Under the pieces are notes generated by a model, which saw only the letters and a program-made list of their open reading frames with translations, was not told the DNA's origin and ran no database searches. A DNA stretch of 64,000 bases from assembly GCA_037383845.1 (NCBI GenBank), contig JARRON010000023.1, forward strand, positions 71,227 to 135,226, written 5' to 3'. A program made the position numbers and the translations under genes. Below, in pieces: positions 7,791 through 18,000 of this stretch. The number at the start of each line of letters is the position of its first letter. The stretch's first letter is position 1. Source of the stretch: JARRON01 sp037383845. Its GTDB lineage: Bacteria; Pseudomonadota; Gammaproteobacteria; Steroidobacterales; XN24.

Positions 7791-8444
7791 CCAGTCCCAG
7801 AGCTCGTCCAGGACCTCGAAGCAGGCCAGCGACTCGAGGCGCCGGAGGCGTTCCATGGAGTGGGCGCCCCACCCGACGCCTACCGACGCCACCCCCGCCC
7901 GGCGGGCCATCTCCAGATCCCACTCGGTATCCCCGACCATTACCGCCCGGCTGGCGGGCACGCCGGTGGCCTCCAGCAGCTCGAGGAGCATATCCGGCTC
8001 CGGCTTCGAGCGGGTTTCGTCCGCGGTCCTCGAGCCGCAGAACAGTCGCCCCAGGCCGGTGCGCTCGAAATCCCGGTCCAGTCCGCGGCGGCTCTTGCCC
8101 GTCGCCACCGCGAGCCCGTAGCCGCCGCGGCGGAGGCCCTCCAGCATCGCGTCCACCCGCTCGAACGGTCGCGCCACGTGGAGCTCCGAAGAAAAGAAAT
8201 GCCCGCGGTAGCTTTCGACGAATGCGCCGAAGTGATCCTCGCCGGCAAGCTCGGGGAACAGGCGGTGCCAGGACTCTTTCAGGCCCAGCCCGATGATCTC
8301 CTTTACCTGCGCCTCTTCCCTCGGCGGCAGGCCGAGCTCGGCGATGGCCCGGCGCGCGGCCTCGACGATCTGGGCGGTGGAATCCATCAGGGTCCCGTCC
8401 CAGTCGAAAACGACCAGGTCCCAGCGTCGGCCGGGCTCAGCCAC
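7749..8444 (-). CDS. HAD-superfamily phosphatase (Gph-like)
   Basis: A 231-residue haloacid dehalogenase-type hydrolase. The GTG start at 8444 is chosen because GGAGG lies 6 bases upstream and it puts the catalytic motif FDWDGTLMDS (nucleophile Asp14, acid/base Asp16) near the N-terminus; the frame is open further upstream within rluC but unsupported. Motif II is ATGKS and motif IV is GDTEWDLEMA. The cap region suits the phosphoglycolate phosphatase subgroup, but the substrate is not determinable. It overlaps the end of rluC by 8 bases; a HAD gene after rluC is a common pairing in Pseudomonas-like genomes. Confidence 0.88.
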   Translation of the reverse strand: MAEPGRRWDLVVFDWDGTLMDSTAQIVEAARRAIAELGLPPREEAQVKEIIGLGLKESWHRLFPELAGEDHFGAFVESYRGHFFSSELHVARPFERVDAMLEGLRRGGYGLAVATGKSRRGLDRDFERTGLGRLFCGSRTADETRSKPEPDMLLELLEATGVPASRAVMVGDTEWDLEMARRAGVASVGVGWGAHSMERLRRLESLACFEVLDELWDWLQGRQPEARQGAG

Positions 8445-9399
8445 CCGGGGCCTCCACTCGGGACAGGACCTCTCCCAGGTCGTCGGGCAGCGGCGCGGAC
8501 CAGCTGCGCCAGTCACCGGAATCAGGGTCCTGCCATCCTACCGAGGCAGCGTGCAGGAAAAGACGTTTCAGGCCCAGGGACTTCATCCGGTGATTGAAGT
8601 CCTTGTCACCGTAGCGTTCGTCGCCGGCCAGTGGATGGCCCGCAGCAGCGGCCTGGACGCGAATCTGGTGGGTGCGCCCGGTCTTGATCTCGATTTCCAG
8701 CAGGGTCGCCAGCCGATGGATGTCCACGGGCCGGAAGATACTCACCGCGGCTTTGCCCTCGGCGTCCACCTGCACCACGCGCTCGCCGCCCCGGGTCGTC
8801 TTGCGTAACCGGTCGGTCATCTCGACCCGGCCGTGCTCCCACTGTCCCTTCACCAGGGCCAGGTAGCGCTTCTCGACTTCCCCCTCGCGCAACAGCTTGT
8901 GCAGCACGCGCAGCGTGCTTCGCCGCTTCGCCACCAGGAGACAGCCGCTTGTATCCCGGTCCAGGCGGTGCACCAGCTCCAGGTAGGGTGCTCCCGGCCG
9001 CGCGGCTCTCAGCGCCTCGATCACGCCATGGGACAGGCCGCTGCCGCCGTGCACCGCCATGCCGGCGGGCTTGTCGAGGACGATGAGCCGCTCATCCTCG
9101 TGCAGAATGCGCTGCTCCAGTCTCAGCCCCGCCGCCCGACCGCCTGGGCCGGGCACCGGCGTTTCCGCGCGCCGGACCGGGGGAATGCGAACGTCGTCAC
9201 CCTCGGCGAGACGATAATCCGGTTTTGCCCGCCCGCCGTTGACCCGGACCTCGCCGCGGCGCAGGAGGCGGTACACCCGGGACTTGGGCACGCCCTTCAG
9301 CCGCCCCAGCAGGAAATTATCCAGCCGTTGTCCCTGGCTGCCGGGACCAATCGAAACGTGCTCCACGGCCGAGCTCTTCTGCGCCGGCTTGGGGTCCAA
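8437..9399 (-). CDS. rluC: 23S rRNA pseudouridine synthase RluC (copy 1)
   Basis: RluC, 320 residues, makes pseudouridines in 23S rRNA (955, 2504 and 2580 in E. coli). An S4 RNA-binding domain (about 23-85, RLDNFLLGRLKGVPKSRVY) precedes the RluA-type catalytic domain with HRLDRDTSG; the catalytic aspartate is Asp147. TGRTHQIRVQ is the conserved C-terminal motif. It is divergent from the first rne, the usual arrangement, and translationally linked to the HAD gene. A second, diverged RluC lies at 54978-55949, again divergent from an rne. Confidence 0.94.
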   Translation of the reverse strand: MDPKPAQKSSAVEHVSIGPGSQGQRLDNFLLGRLKGVPKSRVYRLLRRGEVRVNGGRAKPDYRLAEGDDVRIPPVRRAETPVPGPGGRAAGLRLEQRILHEDERLIVLDKPAGMAVHGGSGLSHGVIEALRAARPGAPYLELVHRLDRDTSGCLLVAKRRSTLRVLHKLLREGEVEKRYLALVKGQWEHGRVEMTDRLRKTTRGGERVVQVDAEGKAAVSIFRPVDIHRLATLLEIEIKTGRTHQIRVQAAAAGHPLAGDERYGDKDFNHRMKSLGLKRLFLHAASVGWQDPDSGDWRSWSAPLPDDLGEVLSRVEAPGG

Positions 9400-9430
9400 A
9401 TTCTTCTCCCGGATTCAGCAGCTTAGGCAA

Positions 9431-9459
9431 TTGATGGGGGCGCGTGCCGTTGTTATAGT
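9431..9459 (+). promoter_or_regulatory. promoter of rne copy 1
   Basis: TTGATG (9431-9436) and TATAGT (9454-9459) with an exact 17-base spacer. It lies in the divergent rluC-rne gap and predicts a long leader of about 355 bases, as expected for autoregulated RNase E genes. Confidence 0.8.
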
Positions 9460-9465
9460 ACACGC

Positions 9466-9822
9466 GTAGCACGCCGTTCCCGATCCCCGTGGACCTCGGC
9501 AGCGGGCGTGTCGCAAGGTTTCGTGCCGGGGGTGTAGACCTCTCGCCCCGGCTGTTCGGTTGACTATCACTCATCGCCCGGCCCGCGCCCCGCCCAGACG
9601 TCCCGACGCCGGGACTTCCAGCTAAAGGCAGGTGCACTTGCGGAACGTCGTCGGCGGTGTCCTGCTCGGGAAGCATGACTGGCGTACTCCTGATTCTGTT
9701 CGCGCTTCTGCCCCACAGGCACTCCGCCCTGGGCGCGCCCCCGCGCCCCGGCCACCGCACCCGTTCCCGCATCCTCAGCGACGGCGGGCCCGCGGCCGGG
9801 CCAGACCAACGGATTTTCAAGA
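9466..9822 (+). promoter_or_regulatory. long 5' leader of rne copy 1
   Basis: About 355 bases without a gene, between the predicted start point and the rne ATG. It contains a short perfect hairpin at 9600-9615 (GTCCCG, 4-base loop, CGGGAC). Gammaproteobacterial rne mRNAs have long structured leaders through which RNase E limits its own synthesis; that role here is inferred from position and structure. Short reading frames inside it look fortuitous. Confidence 0.55.
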
Positions 9823-12630
9823 ATGAAGAGAATGCTGGTGAACGCAACTCAGCAAGAAGAGTTGCGTGTGGCTGTCGTCGACGGCCAGAAGCTCTACGAC
9901 CTCGATATCGAGATTCCCTCCCGGGAGCAGCGTAAGGCCAACATCTACAAGGGGCGGATCACCCGCCTCGAGCCCAGCCTGGAGGCGGCGTTTGTCGACT
10001 TCGGCGCCAATCGCCATGGCTTCCTGCCTCTCAAAGAGGTCTCCCCGGAATACTACGTTTCCAGCCCGGACAAGGGCGGACGGGCCAATATCAAGGACGT
10101 CTTAAAGGAAGGGCAGGAGATCGTCGTCCAGGTGGAGAAGGACGAGCGCGGCAACAAGGGCGCTGCGCTGACCACCTACCTCAGCCTGGCCGGACGCTTC
10201 CTGGTGCTGATGCCGAACAACCCGAAGGCCGGGGGCGTCTCCCGCCGCATCCAGGGGGACGACCGGGAGGCCGTGCGGGAAGCCATGGATGACCTGAAGG
10301 TTCCCGACGGCATGGGCGCCATCGTGCGGACCGCCGGGGTGGGCCGCAGCGCCGAGGAACTCCAGTGGGACCTGGACACCCTGCTCCAGGTCTGGGAAGC
10401 GGTCAAGCACTCGGCAGTGGAACGGCCGGCGCCGTTCCTGATCTACCAGGAGTCCAACGCCATTCTGCGGGCGCTCAGGGACCACTTCTCGTCGGACATC
10501 GGCGAGATTCTCGTCGACGACGCAAAGACCTACGAGAGTGCCCGCGAGTTCATGCAGCGGGTCATGCCGCACAACCTGGACCGGCTGAAGTACTACGACG
10601 ACCCGGTTCCGCTGTTCGGTCGCTTCCAGATCGAAAGCCAGATCGAAAGCGCCTATTCCCACGTGGTTCAGCTGCCGTCCGGCGGCAGCGTGGTCATCGA
10701 CCACACCGAGGCCCTGCTGTCCATCGATATCAACTCCGCCCGGGCGACCAAGGGCGAAGACATCGAAGCCACGGCGCTGCAGACCAACCTTGAGGCGGCC
10801 GACGAGATCGCCCGGCAGCTTCGCATCCGTGACCTGGGCGGTCTTATCGTCATCGACTTCATCGACATGGGGCCGCAGAAGAACCAGCGGGAAGTGGAAA
10901 ACCGGCTCCGCGACGCCGTCAAGGTTGACCGGGCCCGGGTGCAGATCGGCCGGATCTCGCGGTTCGGCCTGCTGGAGATGTCCCGGCAGAGACTGCGTCC
11001 CTCCCTGGGCGAGTCCAGTCATATCGTCTGCCCCCGCTGCCAGGGCTGGGGGGCCATCCGCAGCATCGAGTCCCTGTCGCTTTCCATTCTCCGCCTGATG
11101 GGGGAAGAGGCGCGCAAGGACCGGTCGGCAAAGATTATCGCCGACGTCCCGGTGGACGTGGGCACCTACCTGCTGAATGAAAAGCGCACCGCCATCACCG
11201 ACATCGAGGAACGGGACGGCGTCCAGATCGTAATTGTCCCCCGGGATACCCTGGAGTCGCCGTATTACGAGATCCGTCGGGTCCGGGACGACGCTCTGAG
11301 GGAGCCCCAGAACACGGGACTGAGTTTCAAGCTACCCGAGCCCGAGCAGGAACAGGCCGAAGTCACGCCTGGGGTGACGCCAACGCGCAAGCCGGAGCAG
11401 CCGGCGGTGTCCACGATCGTGCCCGCCACGCCGGCGCCCCCGCCGGCACCCGCCCGGGCGGTGGCACAGGACATCCGCAGGCCGGGCCTCGTCGCGCGTC
11501 TCGTCGCGTGGTTCCGGGGCCTCGGCGCCGGGCCGGACGCCGCCAGCACCGAACAGAAGACAAAGGGCGCCGCCGCCGGCAGGAGCGGATCCGATCAGGC
11601 CGCCGCCTCACCGCGCAGCAGCGGGGATCGCCGCCGCACCGACGGCGGGAACCAGCAGCGGCGCAGCCGGCGGAGCCAGGGGCAGCAGCAGCCCGGGAGC
11701 CAGGGCAAGCGGAGCCAGGGAAACCGCCGCAGCGGCAGCCAGGGCCGCAAGCCGGCTGACAGGAAATCCGGGCAGTCCGCGCAGAAGCCGGGCCGCGACG
11801 AGAAGGAGACAAAGGACAAGCCGTCCCAGCAGACCCAGGCCGCCGAGGGCGGGCAGGACCAGGGTCAGCAGCAGGGCCAAAGCCGCAGCGGACGCCGCCG
11901 GCGGCGTCGGGGCAGTCGGGGCGGCCGGCGGAGACAGCAGGCCAGCCGGTCCGGTCAGGAGAACCAGGAGAGCAAGGACCAGGCCGTCTCCGACAGCAGG
12001 AACTCCGGCGGGGACCGCCAGGGCGCTTCACGGTCCGGCCGGAAAGACACCGGCGGCGACCCCCGCCCGGCCGCTGCCGAAGGCAAGGCCGGGGACCAGG
12101 ACAAGGCCGGAAATGGCTCGGGGCGCGCAGCGGCGGATTCCCGGCAGTCCGAGGGCGCCCGGTCATCCGGGGGCCAGGCGGCTCTGCCGCCAAGCACGGG
12201 CACCGATGCCTCGGCTCCAGGCCCGCAGCCGATACAGAAAAGCGAGCAGGAAAAGCCGGCTGCGGGGCGCACTGAAAAGCCGCCGGCAACCGCCGCAAGC
12301 AGTCCCGCACCTGCCGGGACGGGGCCCGCGGTGGACCGCTCGATGCCGGCCCCGGTGGACAAGCCGGCCTCTGACAGGCCCCGCGCCGGGCAGGCCGGCG
12401 AGCCGGATCAGCCAAAGTCGTCAGCGCCTGAGCGTCCGACGGGCGAGAAACCCCGCCCCGCCGAGCGCGGCGCGGCGCCGATGCCGCCGCCGGCCGGTGA
12501 CGGCGAGAACCGCCCCGCTCCCGTGCGTCAGCAGAGCCTGCTGCCCGTGGAGTCACCTCCGCGACCCAAGCCGCCCCAGGCGGTGACGCCGGGGACCTCG
12601 GGAAAACAGGACTCGGATAGTCACTCCTAG
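9823..12630 (+). CDS. rne: ribonuclease E (copy 1)
   Basis: Endoribonuclease E of 935 residues, central to mRNA decay and rRNA/tRNA processing and scaffold of the degradosome at the inner membrane. The catalytic half holds an S1 domain (about 35-125), the 5'-sensor region, the DNase I-like domain with metal ligands Asp302 (LLSIDINSA) and Asp345 (VIDFIDM), and the zinc-link CPRC (Cys403, Cys406). Residues about 552-568 (RRPGLVARLVAWFRGLG) form an amphipathic helix like membrane-targeting segment A. The remaining 370 residues are low-complexity, rich in Arg, Gln, Ser, Gly and later Pro, typical of the disordered scaffold half. A second RNase E is encoded at 56322-59042; both align without gaps through residue 410. 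Confidence 0.95.
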   Translation: MKRMLVNATQQEELRVAVVDGQKLYDLDIEIPSREQRKANIYKGRITRLEPSLEAAFVDFGANRHGFLPLKEVSPEYYVSSPDKGGRANIKDVLKEGQEIVVQVEKDERGNKGAALTTYLSLAGRFLVLMPNNPKAGGVSRRIQGDDREAVREAMDDLKVPDGMGAIVRTAGVGRSAEELQWDLDTLLQVWEAVKHSAVERPAPFLIYQESNAILRALRDHFSSDIGEILVDDAKTYESAREFMQRVMPHNLDRLKYYDDPVPLFGRFQIESQIESAYSHVVQLPSGGSVVIDHTEALLSIDINSARATKGEDIEATALQTNLEAADEIARQLRIRDLGGLIVIDFIDMGPQKNQREVENRLRDAVKVDRARVQIGRISRFGLLEMSRQRLRPSLGESSHIVCPRCQGWGAIRSIESLSLSILRLMGEEARKDRSAKIIADVPVDVGTYLLNEKRTAITDIEERDGVQIVIVPRDTLESPYYEIRRVRDDALREPQNTGLSFKLPEPEQEQAEVTPGVTPTRKPEQPAVSTIVPATPAPPPAPARAVAQDIRRPGLVARLVAWFRGLGAGPDAASTEQKTKGAAAGRSGSDQAAASPRSSGDRRRTDGGNQQRRSRRSQGQQQPGSQGKRSQGNRRSGSQGRKPADRKSGQSAQKPGRDEKETKDKPSQQTQAAEGGQDQGQQQGQSRSGRRRRRRGSRGGRRRQQASRSGQENQESKDQAVSDSRNSGGDRQGASRSGRKDTGGDPRPAAAEGKAGDQDKAGNGSGRAAADSRQSEGARSSGGQAALPPSTGTDASAPGPQPIQKSEQEKPAAGRTEKPPATAASSPAPAGTGPAVDRSMPAPVDKPASDRPRAGQAGEPDQPKSSAPERPTGEKPRPAERGAAPMPPPAGDGENRPAPVRQQSLLPVESPPRPKPPQAVTPGTSGKQDSDSHS

Positions 12631-12755
12631 CTGTCTGCAGCGGCCGTATCGAACCTGCGCCGGTTATCCGCGAGGACGCCGGCGCAGTCTTCCACGCGGT
12701 CGGGCCAGGCTACGGCGTGCTTGGCTCGCCGTAGCCGGGAAACAGTGCCTCGCCG

Positions 12756-12878
12756 CGCGAGGATGAGACGGACGCGCCGCATTTGATCTATCTTCCCGAG
12801 CGCACAGTGTCGGCTAAGCAGATCGTCCGCGACGTGCGTGCTGCCTACGAGGCGTATGGCTACTGCGTGGCCGCCGTC
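12756..12878 (+). pseudogene. 6-phosphofructokinase remnant
   Basis: One frame of this otherwise gene-free 229-base gap encodes a peptide reading DAPHLIYLPERTVSAKQ and then IVRDVRAAYEAYGYCVAAVS. This strongly resembles the internal PHLIYLPE...G.CVVAVSEG strand-helix-strand of pyrophosphate-dependent phosphofructokinases. No start codon or nucleotide-binding motifs surround it, and it runs into the opposite-strand 3' end of glgB, so it can only be a decayed fragment. The glycolytic relic next to a glucan operon suggests a pfp gene was once here (inference). Confidence 0.5.
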
Positions 12879-15001
12879 AGCTGCCCGGCGTTTCCGACGT
12901 TCCCTCCTCCGTAAACTTCAGCATCGGTGTTCAGGCGTTCACGGAAGATCCCCGTCACGGGAACACCCACGCGGTAGCCGTATCGGGGTACCGGCGTGAA
13001 GTTGCAGGCCACCAGCACCGGCGGATCCCCGTCGCGCCCCCGGCGCAGGAAGACCACCACGCTGTTCTCGGCATCGCTGTCCACCAGCCACTGGAATCCC
13101 TCCGGATCACAGTCCCGCCGGTGCAGGGCCGGCATGCTCCGATAGAGCCTGTTGAGGTCCGCAAAAAGGGCCTGGATGCCGCGGTTCAGCGGCCTGTCCA
13201 GCACGTGCCAGTCCAGGCTTTGTTCGAAGGCCCACTCCCGCTCCTGTCCGATCTCGTTGCCCATGAAGTTCAGCTTCTTCCCGGGGTGACCGAACATGAA
13301 GCCGTAATACGCCCGCAGATTTGCGAACCGTTGCCACTCGTCGCCGGGCATCCGGCCCAGGATAGATCCCTTGCCGTGGACGACCTCGTCATGGGACAGC
13401 GGCAGCATGAAGTTCTCGGAGAACGCGTAGGCCAGGCTGAAGGTGAGCCCCGAGTGGTGCCAGCGGCGGTGGACGGGATCCAGGGACATGTACTGCAGCG
13501 TGTCGTGCATCCAGCCCATGTTCCATTTGTAATCGAAGCCCAGGCCTCCGGTATGGGCCGGCCGGGAAACGCCGGGCCAGGCCGTGGACTCCTCCGCGAT
13601 GGTGAGCGCGCCAGGGGCCTCGGATGCCACGAGCTCGTTAAGACGCCGGAGAAAGTCAATGGCGCCCAGGTTCTCGTTACCGCCGTACCGGTTCGGCACC
13701 CAGTCCCCGGGCTCGCGGGAATAGTCGAGATAGAGCATGGATGCCACGGCGTCGACCCGCAGTCCGTCCACGTGATACTGCCGCAACCAGAACAGCGCCG
13801 ATGCCAGAAGGAAATTGGTCACCTCGCGTCTGTCGTAGTTGTAAATGAGCGTGTTCCAGTCCCGGTGGAAACCCTGCCGGGGATCGGCGTGTTCGTACAG
13901 GGCCGTGCCGTCGAAGCGACCCAGGCCATGGGCGTCCGTCGGGAAATGCCCGGGCACCCAGTCCAGCAGTACGCCCAGCCCTTCCTCGTGGGCGGTGTCA
14001 ACAAACCTGGCGAAGGACTCCGGGGAGCCGTGACGGCGGGTCGGGGCAAACATCCCGGTCGGCTGATAGCCCCACGAGCCGTCATAGGGAAACTCGGTCA
14101 CCGGCAGCAGCTCGAGGTGCGTGAAGCCCATCTCGCGGGCGTAGGGAACCAGGCGTTCGCCCAGCTCGTCGTAGCTGAGCCATCGCCCGCCGGGGCCCCG
14201 CATCCAGCTTCCCAGGTGCACCTCATAAACCGACACGGGCGCATCGGTGCTGCTGTCCGCGCCTCGCCGGGACATCCAGCCGGCGTCGCTCCAGCGGACC
14301 TCCGGCAGGCCGTGGACGCAGGAGGCGGTGCCGGGCCGGAGCTCGGCCGCGAAGGCCACGGGATCAGACTTCAGAGGTTGAAGACCGCCTTCGGCATCCA
14401 GGATCTCAAACTTGTACAGCGCTCCGGCATCGACGCCGGGGACGAACAGCTCCCACACTCCGGCTTCCCGGCGCAGGCGCATCGGATGCACACGTCCATC
14501 CCAGTGATTGAAGGACCCCACCACCGAAACCCGCCGGGCATTCGGCGCCCAGACGGCATAGGCGGTGCCGGCCACACCCTCCACGGTCCGCGGATGCGCA
14601 CCGAGCGCTTCGTACAAGCGGCGATGGTCGCCGCAACCGACGAGGTGCAGATCCAGTTCGCCCAGCACGTGCCCGAACCGGTAGGGATCCTCGGTCTCGA
14701 AACATTCGCCCTCGCCCGTCTCGAAACCCACCCGATAGGCCGCCGGACGACTCTCCAGGTGGGCCTCGAAGAATCCCGCCTCATGCAGACGCTCCATACG
14801 GACCGCGTTGTCCGACGCACCGGGCACAATCCATGCGCGAATCGCCCCGGGCATGAACGCCCGGATGACACAGCCACCGGGTGTGTCGTGGGGCCCGAGA
14901 AGAGAGAACGGGTCGCCGTGCCGACCCGACACCAGGGCCTCGATCCCCTCCCGGGACAGGGTCCTGTTGCCCCCGGGCATCTGCGGAGAACCGGTCATCA
15001 C
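12860..15001 (-). CDS. glgB: 1,4-alpha-glucan branching enzyme
   Basis: GlgB, 713 residues, makes alpha-1,6 branches in alpha-glucan. An N-terminal CBM48-type module (WAPNARRVSVVGSFNHWDG) precedes the GH13 barrel. The nucleophile is in DGLRVDAVASML (around residue 415), the acid/base Glu in IAEEST and the third acidic residue in LSHDEVVHGK; FMGNEIGQEREW is the conserved C-terminal barrel motif. The GTG at 15001 overlaps the TreS/maltokinase stop (GTGA); the next codon is an ATG that could serve instead. Last gene of glgE-treS/mak-glgB, in which GlgB branches the chains that GlgE elongates. Confidence 0.95.
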   Translation of the reverse strand: MMTGSPQMPGGNRTLSREGIEALVSGRHGDPFSLLGPHDTPGGCVIRAFMPGAIRAWIVPGASDNAVRMERLHEAGFFEAHLESRPAAYRVGFETGEGECFETEDPYRFGHVLGELDLHLVGCGDHRRLYEALGAHPRTVEGVAGTAYAVWAPNARRVSVVGSFNHWDGRVHPMRLRREAGVWELFVPGVDAGALYKFEILDAEGGLQPLKSDPVAFAAELRPGTASCVHGLPEVRWSDAGWMSRRGADSSTDAPVSVYEVHLGSWMRGPGGRWLSYDELGERLVPYAREMGFTHLELLPVTEFPYDGSWGYQPTGMFAPTRRHGSPESFARFVDTAHEEGLGVLLDWVPGHFPTDAHGLGRFDGTALYEHADPRQGFHRDWNTLIYNYDRREVTNFLLASALFWLRQYHVDGLRVDAVASMLYLDYSREPGDWVPNRYGGNENLGAIDFLRRLNELVASEAPGALTIAEESTAWPGVSRPAHTGGLGFDYKWNMGWMHDTLQYMSLDPVHRRWHHSGLTFSLAYAFSENFMLPLSHDEVVHGKGSILGRMPGDEWQRFANLRAYYGFMFGHPGKKLNFMGNEIGQEREWAFEQSLDWHVLDRPLNRGIQALFADLNRLYRSMPALHRRDCDPEGFQWLVDSDAENSVVVFLRRGRDGDPPVLVACNFTPVPRYGYRVGVPVTGIFRERLNTDAEVYGGGNVGNAGQLTAATQ

Positions 15002-18000
15002 GGGGACCGCCGCCGTCCGGGCGCAGCGTCAAGCAGAGCAAGGAGACCCGCGAGGGGGATGTCCAGCCAGGCGGGGCGGTTCGCCGCCTCGTAGGCCAGC
15101 TCGTAGAGCGCCTTTTCGACCAGGAACAGCTCTACCAGCCGCAGGCCTTCGGCGTCGCTGTCGGGCCAGACGCCGCAGTCGCCGATACCCGAGCGATAGC
15201 CGGCCAGGAAGCGAGCCTGGGCGGCATCCCTCCAGGCCATCGCGTCCTGCCGGCTGGCCTGGCCCGCGTTGGGCTGTCGACGGCTGAACTCGAAAGCCGC
15301 CGACCAGGCCGCGTAGTCGAAGGAACGCAGCATGCCGGCCACATCGCGCAGCGCCGAGGACTTCTCGCGGCGCGCATCCAGCGGCCGGGCCGGCTCGCCC
15401 TCGAAATCGATGATGTAGAAGTCCCGCTCGACCACCAGGACCTGGCCCAGGTGCAGGTCCCCGTGCAGGCGGGCGATCAATACGTCGGGACGCCCCGCGG
15501 CAGCCGCGCGAATGAAGGCATCCACGTCCTTCTGCCGCTCGAGCAGCGCTTTCGCCCGCTCCGCCGTCGGTCCTTCCAGGGAAGGCTGAATACGCCGGAG
15601 CGCAGAGAAGGCTTCACGGGACTGCCGCCGCGCATTCCGGGCCCAGGCCTGGGCATCTTTCGCGGTGGATCGCTTCGGTGAGAATGCCGGGTCCGGCGTC
15701 GGGCGGGCCAGCGCTACGTGCATTTCTGCCACCCGCTGTCCCAGGCGTTCGATCAGCTGCAGATTTTCCTCGTGATCGACCGCCGGCAGCTCGCCGGATG
15801 CCTGGTCCCGGCCCATTGCGCGGGCCTCGAGCTCCCGGTCCAGGTAGTTGGTCACGTACTGCCAGCCGTCGCCCTGGTTGAAGAGATACTCCTGGGCGAT
15901 GGCCAGGGCGGTGGGCTGTCCTGTCGCGTCCGTCATCTCGACGCTGCCGAGAAGAGCCGGCGTGTTCCGGAAGCCGGCCTCGTGGGTCAGGTACCGCACC
16001 ATCTCCAGCTCCGGGTGGATGCCGGCGGCGAGCTTGCGGAACAGCTTGAGCGCGACCCGGCCACCGACGACCACCGAGGTATTGGACTGCTCGACGCCGA
16101 ATCGTCTGACTTCGGTGTCCTCTCCCAGCGCCAGGTCCTTCAGTGCGTCCCAGCCGGCCACCACCAGGCGCTCATCCGTCGGCAGCTCGCCGCGCATCAG
16201 CTGCAGCAGGCGGCAGGCGAACTCGTCGCTGAACATGGCGTCATGCAGCGCGCCCACGTAACGGAAACGCCGCGTCCGCGCCAGCGTCCAGGAAAGGGTG
16301 GCCGAGCCCGGCCGAAGCGCGGCCTCGTCCCAGGTGACCGCCAGGGGCAGCTGATACCGTGCGGTCTCACCGTCCTGGCGAACGGACAACAGGCACAGAA
16401 GCTGGGGATCGCCAGGGCCCGGCAGCACCAGCGTGTCGTCCAGGGATACGGACTCCACCGCCCGGTCCTTGCCCGGGAACCACCGGTGCTTCGGCAGGTA
16501 GTCCGGGAGAATTTCCTCCTCCAGCATGCGCCGGTTCTTGTCGGTCGTCAGCTCCTCCAGGGACTTGCGCAGCACCAGGGTGAGGAAGCTGGGCATCGGC
16601 TCCGGGGCTTCCGAATACCAGTTCGGCGCCTCGGCACTCTCAACCAGCGCGAACCAGGAAAAACCGTAGCCGGGAAGGGTCAGCAGGTAGGGAAGATCGC
16701 CGACGGGCGGGAACGCCGTCCGGCCCGAGAGCTCGATGGGGACTCTGCCCGAGAATTCGGACAGGTCCAGTTCCACGGCCTGGGCCGTCCGTGAGAGGTT
16801 GACGACGCACAGGATGGTCTCGTCTGCGTACTGGCGCAGATAGGCGAATATCTTCCGGTTGCCCGGATAGAGAAACTCGAGGCTGCCGCGGCCGAAGGCC
16901 TGGAACTCCTGGCGAACCCGGAGCATCCCCTTGGTCCAGTTCAGCAACGAGCTCGGGTCAGCCTCCTGGCTTTCCACGTTCACCGCCTGATAGCCGTAGA
17001 GCGGATCCTGGATCGCAGGGAGATACAGCCGCTGCGGCTGTGTCCGGGAGAAACCGCCGTTTCGGTCCGGGGTCCACTGCATGGGCGTCCGCACCCCGTC
17101 CCGGTCACCAAGATAGATGTTGTCGCCCATGCCGAGCTCGTCGCCGTAGTAGAGGACCGGCGTGCCCGGCATCGACAGCAGCAGGCCGTTCATCAGCTCG
17201 ATCTTTCTGCGGTCACGCGCCATCAGTGGCGCCAGGCGCCGGCGGATGCCGAGGTTGATGCGCATTCGGCGGTCCGCGGCGTAGTACTCCCAGAGATAGT
17301 CCCGCTCGTCGTCGGTGACCATCTCCAGGGTCAGCTCGTCGTGGTTCCGGAGGAAGATGGCCCACTGACAGCCGTCGGGAAGCTCCGGCGTCTGGCGCAG
17401 GATGTCGGTGATCGGGTTGCGGTCCTCCATGGCAAGCGCCATGTACATCCGCGGCATCAGCGGAAAGTGGAAGGCCATGTGGCACTCGTCGCCCCGGCCG
17501 AAGTACTCGGCGGTGTCCTCCGGCCATTGATTCGCTTCCGCCAGCAGCATGCGGTCCGGGTAGTGGGCGTCTACCTCGGCGCGAATCTTCCTGAGGATTT
17601 CGTGGGTCTCGGGGAGGTTCTCGTTGTTGGTACCTTCCCGCTCGATGAGATAGGGCACGGCGTCAAGGCGCAGGCCGTCCACGCCGGCCTTGAGCCAGAA
17701 ATGAAGCACGCTCAGCACCGCCCTCAGAACCTGAGGATTGTCGAAATTCAGGTCCGGCTGATGGTGGTAGAAGCGGTGCCAGAAGAACTGCCCTGCCTCC
17801 GGGTCCCAGGTCCAGTTGGACGACTCCGTGTCCAGGAATATGATCCGCGTGCCGTCGTAGCGCTCGTCGTCGTCGCTCCAGACATAGAAGTTGCGCCAGG
17901 TGCTGCCTTTCTTCGCGCGGCGGGCCCTCTGGAACCAGGGATGCTGGTCGGAGGTGTGGTTGATGACGAGTTCCGTGATGACGCGCAGGTCGCGCTTGTG

